A stretch of 13,122 bases of DNA, taken from Roseimarinus sp035271585. GTDB taxonomy: Bacteria; Bacteroidota; Bacteroidia; Bacteroidales; Prolixibacteraceae. How positions within the stretch are numbered: the stretch's first letter is position 1; each line of letters starts with the position of its first letter. The stretch covers positions 1-13,122 of the forward strand of contig DATERL010000217.1 in NCBI GenBank assembly GCA_035271585.1, written 5' to 3'. The notes beneath the pieces were generated by a model, which worked only from the letters and a program-made list of their open reading frames with translations, did not search any database and was not told where the DNA came from. Made by a program: the position numbers and the translations under genes. This document shows positions 1 through 6,054 of the stretch, in pieces.

Positions 1-1531
1 CTTTATATCCCTTTGCACCACATGCTTCGGCATAGGCTTTAAAATCGGGATTTAAGAATTGATTGTAAACCTCTTTCTTATTGATTTTTAGTTGAAACAT
101 TTTTATAACGTTAAATTCACTGTTGTTGAAAATAATCCAAACAATAGGAATGTCATTCTCAATTGCGGTCATTAATTCAAAACCAGCCATTTGATAATCA
201 CCATCGCCACAAGCAACAATTACTTTACGGTGCGGATTAGCTGTTTGAACGCCCAGCGAGGCATTTACATTGGCAGCCATGGGACCAAAGCTTCCGGGGT
301 TTTGATAATTCTGACCTTGGGTAAGTTTCAAATAAGCATGTAGCCAAAGCATGTGGCCACCTGCATCGCCAAGAATAATGCTATTTGCAGGTAGGTTATC
401 CGATATTTTTTGAACCAACATGCCAGGATGTATTTTAGAACCATTGTATTCTATTTTTTCATCGGCAAATTTTTTAATTACCGGTGATGCTTTTGATACC
501 GAAGGAACCATTTTACTTAACTGCTCGTTAATAGCAATAATGGCTGGTTTGACATCTGAAACTAAATAATGATCGGCTTGGTAATAACGACTTATTTCGT
601 TTTTATCGATATTGATGCGGAACAATAATTTGTTATCGAACAAAGTGTCTTTAAATTTCCATGTTGCCCATTTTGCAAACGAGTTACCAATGGCCAATAC
701 AACATCAGCCTCTTTCATGGCTGCTTTTGCTCCTTCGTCGCCAGAAACGCCGCTTGTACCCAGCGATAATGGATGATCTTCGGGCAGTAAGCCTTTTCCA
801 TCCATTGTTGTTACAAATGGAATTTGATATTTTTCAATAAAATTAAGTAGTATGGTTTCCGCCTCACTGCGAATACATCCATAACCTAATATTGCAATAA
901 TTTTCTTTTTTTGATTTATTTGAGATGCAAGTGCTATGCTAAAATTATCAATACTTTTTTGTAAGGCTAAAACGGGTTTGATATTTAGCTTTATTTCACG
1001 ATAATTGGGTACTTCGTCCGACATTATTTGATAGTCGATGTGTACATTTACAGGGCCTGGCCGACCTTCGAATGCAAGGTTAATTGCTTCCTCCAATACA
1101 TCGCAGGTTTGTTCGATTTTTTCAATTATAAATGATTTTTTTGTGGTGGCATTGAACATGGCTTGGGAATCGGGAGTTCGGTTTAAACCTGTTGTTTCAC
1201 CTAAATCGCCTTTTCCCCTAAACGGTTTTGGAGTGTAAGGGGTAATTGATAGAATTGGAAGTGAATCGGACAAGGCAACAGCCAATCCTGAAAAAAGATT
1301 GAATACACCTGGGCCTGCTGTAGAAAAGCAGACGCCCAATTTTTTTGAAAACATGGCATACCCACAGGCAGCAAACGAAGCAGCTTGCTCATGTCGAATG
1401 ATTACTGTTTTAATCTTTTGGGAGTCACTCAAAGCAAATAACAAATCGACATCCGATTGTCCCGATCCGCCAAATACGGTATCGACTCCAATATTTTCTA
1501 ATGTTTTGACAATTACTTCACCAACATTCAT
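1..1531 (-). CDS. Thiamine-diphosphate-dependent enzyme, acetolactate synthase-like (3' end outside window)
   Basis: This is a ThDP enzyme of the acetolactate synthase/pyruvate oxidase/decarboxylase superfamily, which acts on 2-keto acids in the cytoplasm. 510 codons are visible, and the C-terminus lies beyond the left edge; family members are usually about 540-600 residues. The N-terminal Pyr domain has RHEQAA with the cofactor-activating Glu at residue 48, then a STAGPG stretch and FEGRPGPV typical of ALS-like proteins. The middle domain follows, and then the PP domain with the ThDP/Mg motif GDG (442-444), 24 residues, and NN (469-470). The start is the ATG at 1529-1531, supported by the alignment of the first helix (VGEVIVKTLENIGV). 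It starts 33 bp after the stop of the ferredoxin-nitroreductase gene, so the two are probably one transcript. The retained Glu48 argues against glyoxylate carboligase, in which this residue is a Val. The exact substrate cannot be read from the sequence. No regulatory-subunit gene (IlvN type) is visible nearby, which makes a biosynthetic ALS role less certain. Confidence 0.9.
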   Translation of the reverse strand, partial: MNVGEVIVKTLENIGVDTVFGGSGQSDVDLLFALSDSQKIKTVIIRHEQAASFAACGYAMFSKKLGVCFSTAGPGVFNLFSGLAVALSDSLPILSITPYTPKPFRGKGDLGETTGLNRTPDSQAMFNATTKKSFIIEKIEQTCDVLEEAINLAFEGRPGPVNVHIDYQIMSDEVPNYREIKLNIKPVLALQKSIDNFSIALASQINQKKKIIAILGYGCIRSEAETILLNFIEKYQIPFVTTMDGKGLLPEDHPLSLGTSGVSGDEGAKAAMKEADVVLAIGNSFAKWATWKFKDTLFDNKLLFRINIDKNEISRYYQADHYLVSDVKPAIIAINEQLSKMVPSVSKASPVIKKFADEKIEYNGSKIHPGMLVQKISDNLPANSIILGDAGGHMLWLHAYLKLTQGQNYQNPGSFGPMAANVNASLGVQTANPHRKVIVACGDGDYQMAGFELMTAIENDIPIVWIIFNNSEFNVIKMFQLKINKKEVYNQFLNPDFKAYAEACGAKGYK

Positions 1532-1564
1532 TTTATTTTTCTTTTAAGTTGTTTCAATTTTAAA

Positions 1565-2386
1565 TTAAATCCATTTTACATCGTAGGGTTTTCTGTCAAC
1601 TATTTTTCGGTATTTAACTTTAGGATATCCCAACGTAATGGCAGTATAGATATCCAAATCCTCAGAAATTTCAAGGTACTTGGCCAGGTATTCAGTGTTG
1701 TATAGTGCTCGGCCAATAAAACAACTACCAATGCCCATGCTATGCGCTTGAATTGTGAGGTAGGTATTAGTCATAACCGCATTTGTTGGAGCAAATATAT
1801 TTTGTTTAGGGCCACAAATAAAAAGTACACATGGAGCATTTTGAAAAATAGGAGAGCCACCGTTATTATATTGAATAATAATGTTTTGACTGAATATTAC
1901 TTCAGGAGAGTTATCAAATTTATTCAGTTCAAGTACACTTTTTACATACATTTTAAAACCTTCAACTATTGCATATTCTAATTCTTTGATTTTATCCTGA
2001 TTTAGTAAAACAATGAATCTGTTTTTCTGAGAATTCATATCAGTTGAAGACATACATGCTGTTGTTATTATTTCTTCAATGACTTCTTTTTCAAGTGGTT
2101 TTTTCAAAAATTCACGAACTGAACGTTTTGTAGATAAGAGCATTCTTACAGCACCGCTATCGGGTATTTGACCGATAGGTTTAAAATTAGACATATTTAA
2201 TTCGGGGTGACTTACGGCGTTATTTGGGCAAACAGAAATACAGTGACCACATTTAAGGCAAATATCGGGAAAAACCATTTCGGGTAAATTTCCTTTTCCT
2301 TTAGCCTTTAGTGATATCATACTGCAAACTGAAGCACATAATCCACAACCCACACACAGGTCTTTATTAAAAATAGGTCCACTCAT
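1565..2386 (-). CDS. Ferredoxin-nitroreductase fusion, 2[4Fe-4S] plus FMN nitroreductase domain
   Basis: This 273-residue protein joins an N-terminal bacterial-type ferredoxin to a nitroreductase-fold flavin domain. Two cysteine clusters are visible: C11/C14/C17/C21 and C43/C46/C49/C53 followed by Pro, the CxxCxxCxxxC pattern of 2[4Fe-4S] ferredoxins. The nitroreductase part starts near residue 85 with KRSVREF, the conserved phosphate-binding start of FMN nitroreductases, and continues to GIGSCFIG near the C-terminal third. Such fusions are common in anaerobes and probably pass electrons from a low-potential donor through the clusters to FMN. The natural substrate is unknown (quinone, nitro compound, enoate or other). 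The ATG at 2384-2386 leaves just enough room before the first cysteine cluster, so the start is sound. It lies 92 bp downstream of the SUMF1-fold lipoprotein gene and 33 bp upstream of the ThDP enzyme. That pairing suggests, as inference, that it handles electrons for or from 2-keto acid metabolism. Confidence 0.92.
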   Translation of the reverse strand: MSGPIFNKDLCVGCGLCASVCSMISLKAKGKGNLPEMVFPDICLKCGHCISVCPNNAVSHPELNMSNFKPIGQIPDSGAVRMLLSTKRSVREFLKKPLEKEVIEEIITTACMSSTDMNSQKNRFIVLLNQDKIKELEYAIVEGFKMYVKSVLELNKFDNSPEVIFSQNIIIQYNNGGSPIFQNAPCVLFICGPKQNIFAPTNAVMTNTYLTIQAHSMGIGSCFIGRALYNTEYLAKYLEISEDLDIYTAITLGYPKVKYRKIVDRKPYDVKWI

Positions 2387-2478
2387 GAATTTGTTGCATA
2401 TTTTGTATCGTACATTTGATCTTGTAAAACCATCATTGGTGTTCCGTTTTAATCAAACGATCTATTGTAAGATGAATG

Positions 2479-3462
2479 TTATTCTGCTTTACAAACTCTA
2501 AACCCTAAATCAAAATAATAGGTGTATCGATAATTGGTATTGTATCGATAAGCATTTAAGGGTAGATTGTTATCATGGGCATACCAACTTCCTCCACGTT
2601 TTTGTTTGTAAACACCATCGTTCGATCCTGTGGGGTCAACTTCATCATCGGTTTTATAGGTCGAATACCAATCGTTAACCCATTCTTCTGCATTTCCAAC
2701 CATATCGTATAAGCCCAGAGAACTTTTACCTTCTTCGTAGCTTCCAACATCAGTGGTGTGTCCCACACTTAATCCGAAGTTTGCTTTTGTTCCATTTGTA
2801 TCAAAATCATTTCCCCATGGGAAAGTGCGACCATCGGGATAACGAGCTGCATATTCCCATTCTGCCTCGGTGGGTAATCTGTAACCAACCTCCCAAGTAT
2901 TTGACCAGTCATTGAGATTATATAGTTCATTTAAGTTTTGATTTCTACTTAACATGTTGCAGTAAAAAGCAGCTCCAAACCAAGTTATGTAAACAGCTGG
3001 TTTTAATTTATTTTCGACTTTAACCGTAAATTTTTTACCGTCAAATTGAATTTCGTTCAGTATCCCTTTGTTTTTTGCAGCTAAATTGATCAATATTTGA
3101 GAGTCGCCTTGAGAATTCATAACGTTCTCGTTTGATTTAAAATCTCCAGAAATTAAATCATGCGAAAGTGCATAATTCAACATATCACAAAATTGCAAAT
3201 TGGTAATTTCGTATTTACTTAATTCATAATCTTGTGTAATGGTTACTTTATGAACAGGATAGCCAAGTCGGAAATCACCTAGTATTTGTCCCATCTGAAA
3301 CTCACCTTTAGGGATTTCAACCATTAGAGGTGTATTTTTTATTGTTTTATACTTATCGAGAACATTGTCGCAGGAAAACATAATAAGACTAAGAAAACAA
3401 ACTGCGCATATAGTCAATAAATAATTATCTACTTTTTTTAAAAACTTATAGTTTAAAAGCAT
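2479..3462 (-). CDS. SUMF1/FGE-fold lipoprotein lacking the catalytic cysteines
   Basis: This is a 327-residue exported lipoprotein with a formylglycine-generating-enzyme (SUMF1, sulfatase-modifying factor) fold. The N-terminus has Lys residues, a hydrophobic segment (about 14-30) and a lipobox-like end (MFSC, Cys31) followed by Asp. The -2 Phe is not ideal for a lipobox, but Ser-Cys is. Family landmarks in order: VEIPKGEFQMG near the start of the domain, YELSKYEITNLQF, AVYITWFGAAFYC, YRLPTEAEWEYAAR, FPWGND, LGLYDMVGNAEEWVNDWY, RGGSW and the closing LGFRVC. In true FGE a Cys pair lies just after the GGS motif; here the stretch after RGGSW (YAHDNNLPLNAYRY) has no cysteine. Classical formylglycine formation is therefore unlikely, and no sulfatase gene is in the window. 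The fold is reused in Bacteroidota lipoproteins such as GldK/PorK and GldJ, so a structural or ligand-binding envelope role is more plausible. The gene is preceded by a 124-bp gap with two inverted repeats and probably has its own promoter. Confidence 0.9.
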   Translation of the reverse strand: MLLNYKFLKKVDNYLLTICAVCFLSLIMFSCDNVLDKYKTIKNTPLMVEIPKGEFQMGQILGDFRLGYPVHKVTITQDYELSKYEITNLQFCDMLNYALSHDLISGDFKSNENVMNSQGDSQILINLAAKNKGILNEIQFDGKKFTVKVENKLKPAVYITWFGAAFYCNMLSRNQNLNELYNLNDWSNTWEVGYRLPTEAEWEYAARYPDGRTFPWGNDFDTNGTKANFGLSVGHTTDVGSYEEGKSSLGLYDMVGNAEEWVNDWYSTYKTDDEVDPTGSNDGVYKQKRGGSWYAHDNNLPLNAYRYNTNYRYTYYFDLGFRVCKAE

Positions 3463-3503
3463 GGTTTTTATTTTGTAGTTTAATAGATATGATCAAATAA
3501 CTT

Positions 3504-3538
3504 GTTTCTTCTCTAAAAATATTTTTTAGAGAAGAAAC
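3504..3538 (-). terminator. Perfect 16-bp hairpin between DJ-1-like and lipoprotein genes
   Basis: The arms at 3504-3519 and 3523-3538 are exact reverse complements (16 bp) around a 3-nt loop. The arm reads GTTTCTTCTCTAAAAA. The hairpin lies about 50 bp after the stop of the Hsp31-like gene and about 40 bp before the lipoprotein start, where a leftward transcript from the DJ-1/cupin cluster would be expected to end. It is not followed by a U-run on the minus strand, so it is not a textbook intrinsic terminator. It could instead protect the mRNA 3' end or be a regulator-binding palindrome. Confidence 0.55.
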
Positions 3539-3549
3539 TTCAGATTTTG

Positions 3550-3574
3550 TATTGTAATATGATAAATTACAATA
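3550..3574. promoter_or_regulatory. 9-bp inverted repeat, possible operator or AT-rich hairpin
   Basis: TATTGTAAT at 3550-3558 is exactly repeated in reverse complement (ATTACAATA) at 3566-3574, with 7 nt between. It lies 12 bp past the stop of the Hsp31-like gene and about 90 bp upstream of the lipoprotein start. The symmetry and spacing would suit a dimeric transcription factor. As RNA it would be a weak, AT-only hairpin except for one G-C pair. Its function cannot be decided from sequence. Confidence 0.35.
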
Positions 3575-3586
3575 GATTTCATTTGA

Positions 3587-4366
3587 TTAAAGTTTTCCTA
3601 AAACTTCTACGATTTTATTTCCAAAAGCGATAGATGACTCCACAGAATTACCAGTTATAAATGGCCAGTCAAATACCACTCTTGGATTATCGCGGGTAGC
3701 ATCGGGGTCACCAATACAAAGTCCGCCTGGGCCTACTGCATCTCTTGCTATGTCTTCGAGCGGATATAAAAATCCAGCATAAACAGCATCGGTACCTTTA
3801 TTATCGGGCGTAGCTCCCCATAACTCTAAGGTTACATCATCTTCAAAATCCCAAGCTCTTGGATGACAGGCAATTCTTCGTCCTTTAATAATGCTACTGA
3901 ATGAGTCGCGTGGATCTCTTGTCCAGATTAAAGCCGCCGTTGCATAGCAAAGGGTGGCAATCAATTTATTCGTATTGTATGCTTCGTATAGAAGTCTTTT
4001 AAAATGTTTATTAGGTGCTAAGTCCATCATAGCGCCCAATCCACCGGTACCAACTATGGCATCATAATCACACATTTTTGCATCGGCCAATTTTATCGGA
4101 TGTGCCCATTCGTCGCCTTTAACAAGCTCTTTGGTTCTGTCGCAAACAAATTTGGGGTTCACTTTTGGATTTGCACCCGGAATTGCATCAAGCATTGGAT
4201 CAATAAAATCGGGATCAACACTTATCATTAAGGGCAGGGGCTTTTTACCTTGTGGGGTGGCCAATGTAACTTCAAAACCAGCTTTTACACAAGCATCCCA
4301 TGGTGCCTGGAGTTCTTCGGCCCAAACACCATAATTTGTAGCTAACATCAATACTTTTTTGCTCAT
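3587..4366 (-). CDS. DJ-1/PfpI superfamily protein, Hsp31-like (class I glutamine amidotransferase-like fold)
   Basis: This 259-residue protein belongs to the large Hsp31-like branch of the DJ-1/PfpI superfamily, whose members include glyoxalase III/deglycase-type stress proteins. Visible landmarks: MSKKVLMLATNYG followed by the acidic pair Glu17-Glu18 (the conserved Glu that contacts the nucleophile), LATPQG, a glycine-rich stretch GTGGLGAMMDL (106-116), and the nucleophile elbow IATLCYATAAL with Cys140. The residue after Cys is Tyr, where many family members have His, so catalytic details may differ. The insert between residues 45 and 90, rich in Pro and Asp, is typical of the longer Hsp31-like subgroup. 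A likely role is removal of reactive 2-oxoaldehydes such as methylglyoxal, but chaperone or hydrolase roles are known in the family and cannot be excluded. It follows the cupin gene by 71 bp and is the last gene of the DJ-1/cupin cluster. A strong hairpin lies behind it. Confidence 0.88.
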   Translation of the reverse strand: MSKKVLMLATNYGVWAEELQAPWDACVKAGFEVTLATPQGKKPLPLMISVDPDFIDPMLDAIPGANPKVNPKFVCDRTKELVKGDEWAHPIKLADAKMCDYDAIVGTGGLGAMMDLAPNKHFKRLLYEAYNTNKLIATLCYATAALIWTRDPRDSFSSIIKGRRIACHPRAWDFEDDVTLELWGATPDNKGTDAVYAGFLYPLEDIARDAVGPGGLCIGDPDATRDNPRVVFDWPFITGNSVESSIAFGNKIVEVLGKL

Positions 4367-4437
4367 AATTTTATTGTTTTAGGTTAATTTATATTTCTAC
4401 GAATCGGTAGTCGCTCTATGCTACTCCCTTGTCGTCG

Positions 4438-4767
4438 CTATTTTTTCCATGGGAAATCTTTCTTTAGAGGGGAAAACACATCAATGGCTTCAGTTTGGCC
4501 AATTGCAATAAATGAATGAGGGATATTTGCTGGAACAACATAGGCATCGCCTGCCTTTAAAATTTGTTTTTCGTCACCAATAATCATTTCAAAACCACCT
4601 TTAATGACCAAACCAAATTGTTCCTGCGAATGGGAGTGTGTAGTTACTTCACCACCGTCGGCTATATTCCAATGTAAAACATTTAGCTTCTCTCCGTTTG
4701 CAAAATCTTGACGGATGACTCCTGCACCCATGTCAATTTTATTTACATTCTTATGAAAAATAAACAT
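4438..4767 (-). CDS. Small single-domain cupin, KdgF-like metal site
   Basis: This 109-residue protein is one cupin beta-barrel. Motif 1 reads THSHSQEQFG with His44, His46 and Gln50; motif 2 reads GDAYVVPANIPHSF with His84. The set His/His/Gln/His matches the metal-ligand pattern of KdgF-type cupins, in which Gln replaces the usual Glu. KdgF itself helps linearise unsaturated uronates, but many cupins of this size have other or unknown roles, so the substrate is open. No export signal is present, so it is probably cytoplasmic. It starts only 5 bp after the stop of the upstream DJ-1-family gene, a strong sign of co-transcription and coupled translation. It is followed by another DJ-1-like gene. 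A joint function in handling reactive sugar or carbonyl compounds is reasonable but is inference. Confidence 0.88.
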   Translation of the reverse strand: MFIFHKNVNKIDMGAGVIRQDFANGEKLNVLHWNIADGGEVTTHSHSQEQFGLVIKGGFEMIIGDEKQILKAGDAYVVPANIPHSFIAIGQTEAIDVFSPLKKDFPWKK

Positions 4768-4772
4768 GATTT

Positions 4773-5369
4773 TTAATTTTTGTTCGACTTCGATTTTTGT
4801 GTATTATCTAAGAGTGATATTATTTTTTTGGTAAAAAGGTTGCAATGTCCTCCGGTACGTGCGGTAATAAGATCTCCATCAACCACCACATCTTCATCAA
4901 CATAAATAGCACCGTAGTTTTTAACATCTCCAATTAAGTTATTGTGGGCTACAATCTTGCGCCCTTTAATTACTTCGGCAATTGGCGAAACCAACCAAAG
5001 CCCGTGACAAATTATTCCTTTGATGATGGTTTTGTCGGCGAATAATTTTTTTAGAAAAAGCGATGCGGGTGGAATTTTTGTGACATCTTCGGTGTATCTC
5101 AACCTATCGGAAACCATACCAGCAGGAACAATAAATGCAGAAAAGCTTTTAATGTCTTCGTCGGTCAAATCTTCAAAGCTTTCGGTACAAACAAAAGGAG
5201 CGCGAAACTCATGGCCATGGAATTCTATCGATTTATTCCCCCATAACCTTGAAAGAAAATGTACTTCGTAGTTTTCTTCCTGAAAGCGCAATTGATAATA
5301 GAAAATTTCATTTTCGTAGAAATCACTTTCTATCAATATGCCAATTTTTTTAGGTTTTGTTGAAGCCAT
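4773..5369 (-). CDS. DJ-1/PfpI family protein
   Basis: This 198-residue protein is of the compact PfpI/DJ-1 type, shorter than and clearly different from the second DJ-1-like protein two genes downstream. Landmarks: KKIGILIESDFYENE with the conserved acidic residue near 19-21, FIVPAGMVSD for the glycine loop, and the nucleophile elbow GIICHGLW with Cys121-His122, the classical family pair. A conserved C-terminal part follows: KGRKIVAHNNL, then DGDLITART. The family includes deglycases/glyoxalases, intracellular proteases and isocyanide hydratases; the reaction is not determined here. The ATG at 5367-5369 is chosen. A TTG three codons upstream (5376-5378) would add only MKL and is less likely. 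It is the first gene of the leftward cluster, and the cupin follows after 5 bp. Its promoter should lie in the spacer to the right, but no convincing leftward -33/-7 pair was found. Confidence 0.88.
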   Translation of the reverse strand: MASTKPKKIGILIESDFYENEIFYYQLRFQEENYEVHFLSRLWGNKSIEFHGHEFRAPFVCTESFEDLTDEDIKSFSAFIVPAGMVSDRLRYTEDVTKIPPASLFLKKLFADKTIIKGIICHGLWLVSPIAEVIKGRKIVAHNNLIGDVKNYGAIYVDEDVVVDGDLITARTGGHCNLFTKKIISLLDNTQKSKSNKN

Positions 5370-6054
5370 TAATTTCAAATTATTATGTGTTTATAAAATA
5401 AAATTTGATCAATAAATGAGTGTGTAAAAGTTGGTAAGAATAAACAAACACACCTAATTTTCAATTCATTGAATTTTGATACAATGTATTAATTTATTTC
5501 ATGGAAAACATTGTTGTTCAATAGAAATGTTAATCCCAACTGTTTGTTTTTCAGTTTAGGTATGCAATTTATTTTTTGTGCTGGTAAGTGTTATGTATAT
5601 ATTGGTTTAAAAATATGCCGCCGTAAGCCATACGTAACAGATGTTTGATATAAATAAGCTTTTCTCGAAGGTTAAAATTTACACATGTAAGTTTATCAAT
5701 CCAGTTAAACTGAATAAGTTATTTACGGAGAGCAAACCAACTCTTTAATTTATGCTGTTGTTTTTGCAGATAATGGCTTTTTTTTTCATAGTGCAAAAGA
5801 TGTTCATGGTGTGTTTTGGTGTGGCTAGTCTATTAAATACTTCATTATCATAAGTGGTTTTAGATCTTTTGTTCTCTGTGTTTAGTATCCATTATGTTCA
5901 GTTCTTACGCCTTGCTTTATGTTAAATGAAGCAAAATCTCTAATGAGGGTAATTTTCATTATCGATATAGTGTTGGTTTTTATCAAAATTGTTTATTGTC
6001 ATTGATTCTTTGAAAAGTTTAGCTTATGTTTGTTTAATACAAAATATAATTATT
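5370..6054. other. 685-bp gene-free spacer between divergent transcription units
   Basis: This AT-rich stretch separates the leftward DJ-1/cupin cluster from the rightward giant gene and must hold both promoters. A rightward promoter candidate is visible at its right end. Several small palindromes are present (for example TTCAAT/ATTGAA at 5460-5473 and CAGTT/AACTG at 5702-5712), none strong enough to call as an operator. No convincing coding frame, tRNA or transposon remnant was seen. The only open frame of note is a 26-codon hydrophobic one at 5773-5853, not accepted as a gene. Confidence 0.7.
6002..6032 (+). promoter_or_regulatory. Bacteroidetes-type promoter of the giant surface-protein gene
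   Basis: The -7 element TATGTTTG (6025-6032) fits the Bacteroidetes consensus TAnnTTTG. A TTG at 6002-6004 lies 20 bp upstream, within the usual spacing for the -33 element. Transcription would start near 6037-6041 and give a short, A/T-rich leader of about 15 nt before the ATG at 6055. That leader has no Shine-Dalgarno sequence, as is common in this phylum. Confidence 0.5.

Noticed and set aside
1038..1547. Plus-strand frames at 1038-1238 and 1299-1547 and the minus-strand frame at 1201-1392
   Set aside because: They lie over the ThDP enzyme, whose frame carries clear family motifs through this region.
4367..4437. GTAG/CTAC short palindromes in the 71-bp gap between the cupin and Hsp31-like genes
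   Set aside because: The stems have only 4 bp and mismatches beyond, within chance expectation.
5773..5853. A 26-codon open frame on the plus strand encoding a hydrophobic peptide (MAFFFIVQKM...)
   Set aside because: It is short, Phe-rich because of a run of nine T, and has no promoter or ribosome-binding signal. Hydrophobic peptides arise by chance in T-rich spacers.
6009..6012. TTTG as a -33 element for the giant-gene promoter
   Set aside because: It is only 12 bp from the -7 element, too close for a Bacteroidetes promoter. The TTG at 6002-6004 has the proper 20-bp spacing.
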